This document shows positions 21,001-28,562 of a DNA stretch of 42,845 bases, one piece after another. The position numbers were made by a program, and so were the translations under genes. The DNA lies in contig JAADGN010000019.1 in the NCBI GenBank assembly GCA_013152325.1, positions 1-42,845 of the forward strand, in the 5' to 3' direction. This DNA comes from Chloroflexota bacterium. Its GTDB lineage: Bacteria; Chloroflexota; Anaerolineae; Anaerolineales; Villigracilaceae. Under the pieces are notes generated by a model. That model was not told the origin of the DNA. It made no database searches and saw nothing but the letters and a program-made list of their open reading frames with translations. Position 1 is the stretch's first letter. Each line of letters begins with the position of its first letter.

Positions 21001-22527
21001 GCGGAACAGGGCACGATCATGCTCCTGCATCCGGACGACAATCAGCTCCATTATCGCGCCGGGTATGGCTATTTGACCAACGCGAAGGCGGAACAAAAGG
21101 AATTTGCCTTGAGAGTCGGTGAAGGTCTGGCGGGCTGGGTGGTTCAGAATCAGGATGCCATTTTGGTTGACGACTTGAATCAAGACCCGCGCTGGGTGAA
21201 GATCAAGTCCAAAGTGCAGAAACACCGCAGCGCGATCTCGGCTCCGCTGATTGTCGGCGAGGATGTGATCGGCGTGTTGATGGTCTTCCATCGCAAGAAG
21301 AAGTTTTTCGATCCGGAGCAGCTCAATCTCGTCAAGGCCATTGCCAGTCAGGTTGCCGTCGCGATCAACAATGCCAATCTGTATGAGTTGATCCGCGATC
21401 AGGCTGAACGCCTGGGCAATATGCTTCGCAAGGAGAAGGAAGACGCCAGCCGGTCGCAGGCCATCCTGGAGGCCGTCGCTGACGGTGTGCTGGTGACGGA
21501 CGCGGAGAACAAGATCAGCTTCCTCAATAATTCGGCGCAGCGCATCCTTAATCTGGATGCCTCGCATGTGGTCGAGCAGACGCTGGATGATTTCGGCGGT
21601 CTGTTTGGCAAGGCGGCCAGCGCCTGGAAACAAACCGTCCGCGAGTGGTCGGAAGATCCGTCTTCGTATGTGCCGGGCGACACATACGCCGAGCAACTGG
21701 AACTGGAAGATGGTCGTGTGGTGCTGGTCCACCTGGCGCCTGTCATGCTTCCGAACGACTTCCTGGGTACGGTCTCTATTTTCCGTGACATCACGCACGA
21801 AGTCGAGGTTGACCGCTTGAAGTCCGAGTTTGTGGCGACGGTCAGCCACGAATTGCGCACGCCGATGACCTCCATCCGCGGCTACGTGGACATCCTGTTG
21901 ATGGGCGCGGCCGGAGCGATGAACGAGAATCAGACCCATTTCCTGGAAATCATCCGCAACAATACCGAACGGCTGAATATCCTGGTCAACGATCTGCTCG
22001 ATATCTCGCGCATCGAGTCCGGGCGTGTTACACTCGCCCCACAGCCGCTTGACCTGCGGGATGTGGCCGAGGATGTGATCTCCGAAGTGCTGCGCCGCTC
22101 TCAGGAGGAAAACAAACCCATGGGGCTTTCGCTCGAAGCAGCCTCCAGTTTGCCCCGCGTCTATGGCGACTCTGAGCGTGTGCGTCAGATCATTGCCAAC
22201 CTGGTGGAAAATGCCTATCGCTACACCCCTGAGAACGGCAAGATAATCGTCCGCCTGCAGGTCGTGAATGGCGGCGACGAGGTGCGGGTGGATGTGAGCG
22301 ATAATGGCGTTGGCATTGCCCCGGAAGACCAGGAACAAGTCTTCGAGCGTTTCTACCGTGGCGAGAATCCGTTGGTGCTGGCTACGCCTGGAACAGGCTT
22401 GGGCCTGCCCATTGTCAAGCAGTTGGTCGAGATGCATAAAGGCCGCATCTGGATGGAAAGTACTGGAAAACCCGGGAAAGGGAGCACGTTCTCCTTCACG
22501 CTTCCTGTACATCAGACTGGTAAGTGA
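15085..22527 (+). CDS. Giant hybrid-sensor-type histidine kinase: 1 TM, PAS-like, about 11 GAF-like units, PAS, HisKA, HATPase_c
   Basis: GTG start; FVATVSHELRTPMTSIRGY H-box; QIIANLVENAYRYTP N-box; DNGVGI and GTGLGLPIVKQLV; repeated GAF-terminal motif (A/N)QAAxAIxNAxLY. Confidence 0.95.
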   Translation: MILQGLGLGIELLLLGLVLIVLVWVLSRLVTRLQPTFQSAIQPSSVDIPEHTDAVLVIQPGGRVEYVNAIARQWFNLNENEQPDLERLARRARPSDDFLRLCTAEGQTRFSIGGRLVEGVSYQVPGPYPVMLLSLRQPEIASGLAEAGDVSGSVLRIITDFGQAIAANLNLDATLWAVLENIERLIPADVLEIKIWDQASQRLVPYRFSSLNGTTRQLERSTETRFGAYSEYLVAKKQPLFVPDTQAFTEVRFTEGTGQYPIRSYIGIPLQAGGELVGILEAGQIAVDAYAREDLDIIQLIAGQAATAIRNALLYENEQRRAAELSGLANLAQSVGSLQDAQDFFGRLVKSIVSLFDVKILGFLLYDENRRMLEGQVPFEGIPAHVVEIYHAVVPAGSPAAKIISARETLLTEEATEDERWRDLNLHDVAQAASLHESALVPLVSGGRFLGYLQLSNHRQGKTAFSQDELRLMEIVANQAATIIDNAALMQQTRRRAQRSEALRRIASLAASSATMDEILRFSLRELAQLLQADSAVIFLLDERQGTLNAHLDSLWGVSEESLKLFSQLYVDDPQYRFTVTGSQRAFISGHLSRDRRVLQLYRPMVETSQMESAVVVPLVVRERSIGELMITSRKTDFFNDYDLQVVATVAGQLAVAIEESSRSAQTDESLRTRVDQLVALSRVSRELNTTLDLDQLLQVVYDEGLRTTRADCGTITLFDLNGAQDDPRVSLSLGCLHDDQLTDLERAAVQNGRPILVADSKNGEYPASHDGVRSALVAPIAHQGKTAGLIHLHSDAPNHFDDASLDFIQTLAVQAAIALGNVHRYHEQMRHGELLRRRAETLSKLLETTYTLDPDQPLESALEAIARGIHESTPFQVVLVSVYEPDTGMLRRVTGVGIPPETLNELKARKQPLTSIQQLLKPEFQIGRAYYIPADETPVVPTDVHMVTLPSAGMDEKPNAWNPNDFLLFLLEDQTGNPLGLISLDQPSDGMRPDHATIESIEIFAAQASLVISSQYRLNDFKGRIEALSSGMERQQRLLSVSQNDLPILLHKDLEQTITVQNLERRTQRIRAGLKITETVSRQLDASSALLALGREILTHLGMSVALVAEDTPEGPHLLHVLGNVPRATNPEALFGQRNPLRTCLQTGETLVVMNLDENDEWRETPLLSALHAKGFLSLPVKVDGKTVAAVLAISLEPMPALAEEDQQVYFQIARQASVILQNIDLLNETRRRLQEVNLLLDFSRRLSGLDPVSIVKALLESALRVISAAHAGVVLLWDDRREQLVPRAVLNYADNDSMMEITYHAGEALPGTVFAERRPRNVDEVNFARDYTLSATHLLYYRQATGGRLPVSSLLIPIQMGDHCLGVLVLDNFNKASAFQAEDEALLLSLSQQVALSLENVRLVKATEERAGQLQALTGVAATITSSLQSGELVALLLDQLGAVIPFDTATLWLHDQDHLSVAAARGFPDSEERIGLTVAVEDSALFNEMIRTGQGIAISDVREDPRFPALVEAERLSWLGIPLISKGEVTGAIALEKEDANFYTPTHIQVAKTFAGQAAVALENARLYEDSLGRAAELDQRSQRLALLNRFSAELSGSLNADQVLWLTAEELLRALNASQVSVIVFERGQALLKDILPETKRARPEDLPQPLPETPLFERLRESLGVFTTDDVQAEAELDELADLLGETRALMALPLSSGEAMHALLFIQMEGDFRFSPNEIELARTIGNQASIALENARLYQSTLSTAERLAIINQVSAEISASLDPEKIYVAVHEAAKRLMPVESFVIALLNEKEQVIDGVYLVDHDERSQTMSLPLDQGLSGQVIATGEPLLIHGSDLVDEMGGVTGGDLGTPRSILAVPMQIGEQVVGMLSAQSYQVNVYTEDDQQILSTLANQAIIAIQNGRLFAETQRLAEELEQRVIERTAQLEREQKNTETLLNILTEVSASLDLDRALNRTLALLNDATGAEQGTIMLLHPDDNQLHYRAGYGYLTNAKAEQKEFALRVGEGLAGWVVQNQDAILVDDLNQDPRWVKIKSKVQKHRSAISAPLIVGEDVIGVLMVFHRKKKFFDPEQLNLVKAIASQVAVAINNANLYELIRDQAERLGNMLRKEKEDASRSQAILEAVADGVLVTDAENKISFLNNSAQRILNLDASHVVEQTLDDFGGLFGKAASAWKQTVREWSEDPSSYVPGDTYAEQLELEDGRVVLVHLAPVMLPNDFLGTVSIFRDITHEVEVDRLKSEFVATVSHELRTPMTSIRGYVDILLMGAAGAMNENQTHFLEIIRNNTERLNILVNDLLDISRIESGRVTLAPQPLDLRDVAEDVISEVLRRSQEENKPMGLSLEAASSLPRVYGDSERVRQIIANLVENAYRYTPENGKIIVRLQVVNGGDEVRVDVSDNGVGIAPEDQEQVFERFYRGENPLVLATPGTGLGLPIVKQLVEMHKGRIWMESTGKPGKGSTFSFTLPVHQTGK

Positions 22528-22534
22528 GGCGTCA

Positions 22535-22909
22535 ATGACGAAAATATTGATAGCAGAAGACGAACGCGATATTCGGGACTTGATCGCTTTTACGCTGCGT
22601 TTTGCGGGATATGAAGTTGTGACCGCTGCGAACGGAGAAGAAGCGGTCGAATCGGCAGCACAAGAAACCCCGGACTTGATCTTGCTGGACGTACGCATGC
22701 CGCGCATGACCGGATACGATGCTTGCAAGCTCATCAAATCTGATCCGGCGTTGGTGGATATACCGGTGGTTTTTCTTTCTGCCAAAGGCCAGGAATCGGA
22801 GATCCAGACTGGCCTGGAGGCCGGCGCGGAGGAATATTTGCTCAAGCCCTTCGCCCCGGACGAGTTGACGGCGCGCGTGCGCGCCATTCTGTCAAAATTC
22901 GGGAAGTGA
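22535..22909 (+). CDS. Single-domain response regulator
   Basis: MTKILIAEDERDIRDLI...LILLDVRMPRMTGYDA...EYLLKPF; ATG at 22535 within ORF 22304-22909. Confidence 0.94.
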   Translation: MTKILIAEDERDIRDLIAFTLRFAGYEVVTAANGEEAVESAAQETPDLILLDVRMPRMTGYDACKLIKSDPALVDIPVVFLSAKGQESEIQTGLEAGAEEYLLKPFAPDELTARVRAILSKFGK

Positions 22910-22942
22910 GCATCCGCGTTTTTGTGAGAGCGAAGATATAAG

Positions 22943-23731
22943 ATGAGCGTGGTTCTGGTTGACGAGGCGATTGTGCATTACGAGGTGTTGGGACGGGGAC
23001 GCCCCATCATCTTTCTGCACGGCTGGGTCGGCTCATGGCGATACTGGATATCGTCCATGCAAGTTGCCTCGACCTCGTTCCGCGCCTACGCGCTCGATTT
23101 GTGGGGCTTTGGGGATTCGGCGCGTGAAGCTGGCCGCTACACACTGGATCAGCAGGTCGATCTGTTGGATCACTTCCTCGAGCAGTTGGGTATCGGCAAG
23201 ATCGCATTGGTCGGGCATGGACTGGGCGCGTTGGTCGCGCTGGCTTTCACGGCGCGCTCATCGCAGAGCGTGGATCGCCTGATGGTTGTCAACTGTCCGA
23301 TAGACGTTAAGGCCGTCCACAACCGCTTGCGTACCGCGCCGCTCACTGATCTGGTGGACTGGCTTTCCGGCCGTACGCCGGATGCGCAGACTGCGCTGAC
23401 GGACGCCATCAAGGCAGACCCCGCAGCGATCTCAGCCTCGATGAATGGCATTCGCCTGGAAGAAGTTTTCGAGCAGGTAAAACAGCAGCGCACGCCTTGT
23501 TTGCTGGTACACGGACAAAGCGACCCCGCGGTGGCGATGCCGAGTATGGAGCAGGTCATGGCGTTGCCGCATTTCATGCACCACATCGTGCTGGAAGGCT
23601 CTGCTCATTTCCCGATGATCGATGAGACCGCCAAATTCAACCGTTTGCTGACCGACTTTCTGGCGCTGGATTCAGGGCTCAGCCCGCGTGAGTTGCAGTT
23701 GAAAGAGGAGTGGAAACGGCGCGTGCGATAA
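22943..23731 (+). CDS. Alpha/beta-hydrolase-fold protein lacking the nucleophile Ser (GHGLG), paralogue of 10349-11149
   Basis: FLHGWVGSWRYW, DLWGFGDSA, LVGHGLGALVAL (Ser replaced by Gly93), retains GQSDPAV and GSAHFPMIDE. Confidence 0.9.
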   Translation: MSVVLVDEAIVHYEVLGRGRPIIFLHGWVGSWRYWISSMQVASTSFRAYALDLWGFGDSAREAGRYTLDQQVDLLDHFLEQLGIGKIALVGHGLGALVALAFTARSSQSVDRLMVVNCPIDVKAVHNRLRTAPLTDLVDWLSGRTPDAQTALTDAIKADPAAISASMNGIRLEEVFEQVKQQRTPCLLVHGQSDPAVAMPSMEQVMALPHFMHHIVLEGSAHFPMIDETAKFNRLLTDFLALDSGLSPRELQLKEEWKRRVR

Positions 23732-23792
23732 AAGTCATAGTTGACAGGTTGAAGATTGCAGGGTATTAATTGATTTGAGAATTTGCCAATTG

Positions 23793-23878
23793 AACGGGGA
23801 GCCTGTGGCACAGGCTGAGAGGAGCGTATGACGCTCGACCCGCAATACCTGATCCGGATCATGCCGGCGGAGGGAACA
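23793..23878 (+). ncRNA. TPP (THI-box) riboswitch
   Basis: ggggagcc...ggctgagagg...gacccgcaatacctgatccggatcatgccggcggagggaac matches the THI-box consensus; directly upstream of thiN-thiBPQ. Confidence 0.96.
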
Positions 23879-23893
23879 TAGCACCTGACAACG

Positions 23894-23928
23894 ACCATCC
23901 TCCAATGGCGAGGATGGTTTTATTTTAT
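23894..23928 (+). terminator. Intrinsic terminator (riboswitch expression platform)
   Basis: ACCATCCTC caatggc GAGGATGGT followed by TTTATTTTAT. Confidence 0.9.
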
Positions 23929-23932
23929 CGCC

Positions 23933-24589
23933 ATGCCCAGATGCCTTGTTTTTGTCAATGGACACCTGCCCGATCGCGAGGCCGCCCGCTCGTTGCTGCG
24001 TCCGGATGATTTCATCATTGCTGCCGACGGCGGGACGCGTCACATCTTGACCCTCGGCCTGCTCCCGCAAATTGTCATCGGCGACCTGGATTCACTGGCC
24101 GAATCAGACCGCCGCCGTTTGGAGCAGGCGGGTGTGTTGCTGCGGCGGTATCCTGCCGACAAGGACGAAACGGATCTCGAACTGGCCCTGAAGTACGCGG
24201 TGGAGGCAAATTATCGCCCGATCATCATCGTCGCCGCGTTGGGCGGACGGCTCGACCAAACGCTCGGCAATTTGTCCATGCTGGCTGACCCCGCTTTGGC
24301 AGGGCTTGACGTGCGGCTGGATGATGGGGTGGAGCAGGCTTTTTTCGTCCGGCGGCAGGCCCAAATCCGGGGGCGTCTCGGGGACGTCGTCTCGCTCATC
24401 CCGTGGGGCGTCCCGGCCGTTGGCGTCACGACCGAGGGGCTGCGCTGGCCGTTGTCCGGCGAAACCTTGTCCCCGCACAAAACGCGCGGCATCAGCAATG
24501 AGCTTTTAAGTGATACAGCAACGATCAGGATCGAAGAAGGACTGCTGTTGTGTGTACACCGGCGAGAAGGTTGCCGGAAAGTGGAATAG
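23933..24589 (+). CDS. thiN: Thiamine pyrophosphokinase
   Basis: FVNGHLPD...IIAADGGTRHILTLGLLPQIVIGDLDS...YPADKDETDLELALKYA. Confidence 0.93.
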   Translation: MPRCLVFVNGHLPDREAARSLLRPDDFIIAADGGTRHILTLGLLPQIVIGDLDSLAESDRRRLEQAGVLLRRYPADKDETDLELALKYAVEANYRPIIIVAALGGRLDQTLGNLSMLADPALAGLDVRLDDGVEQAFFVRRQAQIRGRLGDVVSLIPWGVPAVGVTTEGLRWPLSGETLSPHKTRGISNELLSDTATIRIEEGLLLCVHRREGCRKVE

Positions 24590-24655
24590 GATCCGCCGCT
24601 TTCCATGACAACTCGCCTTCAATCCCCATTTCTATTCCCTACCCAGGAGGTTCCC

Positions 24656-25732
24656 ATGAAACGAATTTTCTTGCTCACGATGCTGGCTGCACTGCTGCTC
24701 GCAGCCTGCGCTCCCCCGGCAGCGCCCGTACCCGGCGAACCGGCCGACAATGACATCGACAATGACGCGCTGGTGGTGATGACGCACGACTCGTTTGCCG
24801 TCAGCGAGAATGTCGTTGCCGCTTTCGAAGCTGAAAATGATGTCGATGTGGTTTTCATTTCCAGCGGAGACACCGGCGCGGCGCTCAACAAGGCCATCCT
24901 CTCGAAGGACGCGCCGTTGGCCGACCTTTTCTTTGGCGTGGACAACACCTTCCTTTCGCGCGCCCTGGACGCCGGTATCTTCGAGCCGTACGACTCGCCC
25001 ATGCTGGGCGTCATCCCTGACGAGTTCAAGCTTGATCCCGAAAACCGCGCCCTGCCGGTGGACTACGGCGACGTGTGCATCAACTACGACAAGGCCTATT
25101 TTATCGAGAACGACCTGCCCGTCCCGCAGACGCTCGAAGACCTGACCCAGCCGGGATATGCTGAACTGCTGGTGGTCGAAAATCCGGCCACATCCTCGCC
25201 CGGCCTGGCCTTTTTGCTTGCGACGGTCGCTCACTTTGGCCCGGATGGCTACCTGGATTTCTGGGCGATGATGGAAGATGATGGCGTGTCCGTGACGGAC
25301 GGCTGGGAGACGGCCTATTACACCAATTTCAGCGCCTCGTCGGGACGCGGCCCGCAGGCGATGGTGGTCTCGTATGCCACCAGCCCGGCGGCGGAAGTGA
25401 TCTTCGCCGACACACCGCTTGACGATGCTCCGACCGGTTCGATTCTTGGCCCCGACACCTGTTTCCGTCAAATTGAATTTGTCGGCATCCTGAAGGGGAC
25501 TCAACACCGCGCCCTGGCAGAAAAGTTTGTGGACTTCATGTTGAGCACCCAATTCCAGGAGGATATGCCCCTGCAGATGTTTGTCTACCCGGTCAATCCC
25601 GAGGCGCAGTTGCCGGAAGCGTTCCTGAAATATGCCCAGGTTCCGACCCAGCCCGCCAGCCTCGCGCCGGAGGATATCGCGGCGCATCGCGACGAATGGA
25701 TCCAAGCCTGGACAGAGACCGTGCTGAAGTAA
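24656..25732 (+). CDS. thiB: Thiamine ABC transporter substrate-binding lipoprotein (ThiB-like)
   Basis: Lipobox LLLAAC; VVMTHDSFAVSENVVAAFEAEN...DLFFGVDNTFLSRAL; TPP-riboswitch operon. Confidence 0.9.
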   Translation: MKRIFLLTMLAALLLAACAPPAAPVPGEPADNDIDNDALVVMTHDSFAVSENVVAAFEAENDVDVVFISSGDTGAALNKAILSKDAPLADLFFGVDNTFLSRALDAGIFEPYDSPMLGVIPDEFKLDPENRALPVDYGDVCINYDKAYFIENDLPVPQTLEDLTQPGYAELLVVENPATSSPGLAFLLATVAHFGPDGYLDFWAMMEDDGVSVTDGWETAYYTNFSASSGRGPQAMVVSYATSPAAEVIFADTPLDDAPTGSILGPDTCFRQIEFVGILKGTQHRALAEKFVDFMLSTQFQEDMPLQMFVYPVNPEAQLPEAFLKYAQVPTQPASLAPEDIAAHRDEWIQAWTETVLK

Positions 25733-25847
25733 TTGGCGTTTGCAGGTTTGCAAGTGTGAAAATGGGCAAGTTTGCAGGTGTACAGGTTCAACCGATTGCT
25801 TGTAACCTGCAGCTTGCCCGCTTGTAACTTACAACGTATCAACTCTC

Positions 25848-27515
25848 ATGCGTCGTTTTTTCTCCTGGCTGCCCGCACTGCTCTTTTTGGGGCTGTTCTT
25901 TTTCTATCCCCTCGCCAAGATTTTGGCTGTGGGGGTGGGTTCGTCCCTGTTCATTGCCCCGGAATCCCTGCAGATTGGATTTCGGGCTTTACGTTTTACG
26001 CTTTACCAGGCCGCCCTTTCGATGCTGCTCACGCTGTTGGTCGGTCTGCCTGCCGCGTATCTCTTCGCCCGCTATGGTTTCCGCGGCAAGTCTCTGCTGC
26101 GTGCACTGACCGCCGTCCCGTTCATGCTGCCGACGGTGGTGGTCGCGGCTGGTTTCAATGCGCTGCTCGGCCCGCGCGGTTGGGTTAACCTGGCGCTGAT
26201 GAACTTTTTCGAGTTGCAGTCGCCGCCGGTCACGATCCTGCATACGCTGGGGGCCATTTTGCTGGCGCATGTTTTCTACAATACGACCATTGTCATCCGT
26301 GTCGTGGGGAATGCGCTTGTCCATCTCGACCCGCGGCTGGAACACGCGGCGCGCCTGCTCGGAGCCACACCGGCGCGGGCTTTCCGCGAGGTCACGCTGC
26401 CGCTGCTGCGCCCGTCCATTTTGGCCGCCTCGTTGCTGGTCTTCCTGTTCGATTTCACCAGTTTTGGCGTTGTCCTTTTGCTGGGCGGCCCGACCTTCGC
26501 TACGCTGGAGGTCGAGATTTACATCCAGGCGCTGCACATGCTCAACATGCCGGTCGCGGCGCTGCTTTCGCTGATCCAGTTGCTGTGTACGCTGGCGTTT
26601 TCTGTGCTTTACAGTCGCTCGGTCACGCGGACGGTCGTACAGGTGGCGCAGCGTCCCGCCGAGACAGTTGTGCGGCAGGCCAAACGCTGGCGTGAACGTC
26701 TCTTCGTGGGCAGCATGGTCGCCTTGCTGTTTGCGCTCTTTATTCTGCCGATGGCCGCGCTGCCGCTGCGCTCGGTCAGCCGCCTGGAAGCGGCGCGCGG
26801 CGAACGGGCGATCGTCCAGACCGGCCTGACGGGCGACTATTACCGGGAGTTGTTCGTCAACCGGCGCGGCTCCCGATTCTACGTGCCGCCGATCCGCGCG
26901 GCCTATAATTCGCTGGAATATGCGGCTATCACGGTGGTGCTGTCGTTGCTGCTGGGCTTCCCCGTGGCCTCGGCGCTGGCACGTCCGAAGCGGCTTGACC
27001 GCCTGCTCGACCCGCTGCTGATGCTGCCGTTGGGGGCCTCGGCGGTCACGCTGGGATTGGGCTTTATCGTCGCGTTCAACCGTCCGCCGCTCGCCCTGCT
27101 GGGCTCGCCCTGGCTGGTTCCGCTGGCGCATACGATGGTGGCGCTGCCTTTCGCCATCCGCAGTTTGCAGCCCGCACTGGCGGCCATCCCGGAGCGTTAC
27201 CGTCAGGCGGCGGCCATGCTCGGCGCGTCGCCCCTGCGGACGTGGTTCGCAGTGGATTGGCCGATCGTTTCCCGGGCAACGCTGGCCGCGGCCACATTCG
27301 CCTTTACCGTCTCGTTGGGCGAGTTCGGCGCGACCTCGCTGCTGGCGCGCCCGGAGTACCCGACCATCCCGACGGCGATATACCGTTTTTTGTCCCAGCC
27401 GGGCGGATTGAATTACGGGCAGGCTATGGCCATGGCGACGTTATTGATGTTCCTGACCACGGCGGGCATTTTCCTGATCGAAAAATTGCGTTTGCCGGGC
27501 GCAGGAGAATTTTGA
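25848..27515 (+). CDS. thiP: Thiamine ABC transporter permease, fused two-module type (ThiP-like)
   Basis: Two binding-protein-dependent permease modules, each with an EAA-like loop (EHAARLLGATPARAFREVTLPLLRPS; YRQAAAMLGASPLRTWFAVDWPIV). Confidence 0.9.
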   Translation: MRRFFSWLPALLFLGLFFFYPLAKILAVGVGSSLFIAPESLQIGFRALRFTLYQAALSMLLTLLVGLPAAYLFARYGFRGKSLLRALTAVPFMLPTVVVAAGFNALLGPRGWVNLALMNFFELQSPPVTILHTLGAILLAHVFYNTTIVIRVVGNALVHLDPRLEHAARLLGATPARAFREVTLPLLRPSILAASLLVFLFDFTSFGVVLLLGGPTFATLEVEIYIQALHMLNMPVAALLSLIQLLCTLAFSVLYSRSVTRTVVQVAQRPAETVVRQAKRWRERLFVGSMVALLFALFILPMAALPLRSVSRLEAARGERAIVQTGLTGDYYRELFVNRRGSRFYVPPIRAAYNSLEYAAITVVLSLLLGFPVASALARPKRLDRLLDPLLMLPLGASAVTLGLGFIVAFNRPPLALLGSPWLVPLAHTMVALPFAIRSLQPALAAIPERYRQAAAMLGASPLRTWFAVDWPIVSRATLAAATFAFTVSLGEFGATSLLARPEYPTIPTAIYRFLSQPGGLNYGQAMAMATLLMFLTTAGIFLIEKLRLPGAGEF

Positions 27516-27517
27516 GA

Positions 27518-28558
27518 ATGAGCGGCGAGCGGCACAAGATGCTTGAAGTCGACGGGATTTACAAGACCTATGAGGGCGCGCCGTTGTTGCGCGGCGTCTC
27601 ATTCGACGTTGCGGCGGGTGAGACGGTTTGCCTGCTGGGGCCGTCGGGCAGCGGCAAGTCCACCTTGCTGCGCATTATCGCCGGGCTGGAGGGATCTGGA
27701 TCGGGTCAAGTACGTTGGGATGGGGCAGACCTGGCGTCCGTGCCCGCTCATCGGCGCAACTTTGGCCTGGTGTTCCAGGATTACGCCCTTTTCCCGCATC
27801 TCGACGTGGCCGAGAACGTGGCTTTTGGCCTGAAGATGCAGGGCTTGGGCCGGGCCGAGATAGACCGGCGTGTAGCCGAAGCATTGGCGCAGGTCAATCT
27901 CAAGGGGTTTGAGCGCCGCCGCGTGACCGACCTTTCGGGCGGAGAGCAGCAGCGCGTGGCGCTGGCCCGTGCGCTGGCCCCCCGTCCGCGGTTGTTGATG
28001 TTCGATGAGCCGCTGGGCGCGCTCGACCGCACACTGCGCGAGCGTTTGCTGGATGAACTGCGCTCCATTTTGCACGCCAGCGGGGTTCCGGCCATCTACG
28101 TTACGCACGATCAGGAGGAAGCCTTTGCCCTCGCGGATCGAGTGATGCTGCTGCACGAGGGCAGGATCGTCCAGAGCGGCGCGCCGGCGGAGGTGTATGC
28201 ACGTCCCGTCTCGGCCTGGGTGGCGCGCTTTTTGGGACTGGGAAATATTATTGAGGGGAAAGTGGCTGGCGCTGGGCGCGTGGAAACCAAGGTTGGCGTG
28301 TTGAAAGTTGCCTGCGCTCATGAGCACGCGCGGGGGGAGTCCGTTGCGCTGTTGATCCGCCCGGGCAGGAGAAACGTTGGGGACGGCGAAAACAGCCTGG
28401 AGGGCCGCGTGACCGATGTCGTCTTTCGTCAAAATGATTTTCGCGTCACGCTGGACAATGACCTGTATTTCTATTTGCCGGATGCGCCGAAAGTCGGCGA
28501 GAGGATCGTTTTACAGATACCGCTGACGGCGGTGCAATGCCTGAGCGCGAAGGAATGA
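27518..28558 (+). CDS. thiQ: ABC transporter ATPase (ThiQ/PotA-like)
   Basis: Walker A GPSGSGKST, LSGGEQQRVALARAL, Walker B LLMFDEPLGALD, TOBE-like C-terminus; ATG at 27518. Confidence 0.9.
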   Translation: MSGERHKMLEVDGIYKTYEGAPLLRGVSFDVAAGETVCLLGPSGSGKSTLLRIIAGLEGSGSGQVRWDGADLASVPAHRRNFGLVFQDYALFPHLDVAENVAFGLKMQGLGRAEIDRRVAEALAQVNLKGFERRRVTDLSGGEQQRVALARALAPRPRLLMFDEPLGALDRTLRERLLDELRSILHASGVPAIYVTHDQEEAFALADRVMLLHEGRIVQSGAPAEVYARPVSAWVARFLGLGNIIEGKVAGAGRVETKVGVLKVACAHEHARGESVALLIRPGRRNVGDGENSLEGRVTDVVFRQNDFRVTLDNDLYFYLPDAPKVGERIVLQIPLTAVQCLSAKE

Positions 28559-28562
28559 CATC

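Noticed and set aside
20593-22887. 764-aa minus-strand ORF antisense to the giant kinase
   Set aside because: The plus-strand frame encodes recognisable GAF/HisKA/HATPase motifs; the antisense translation shows no domain and fits a GC-codon-bias artefact.
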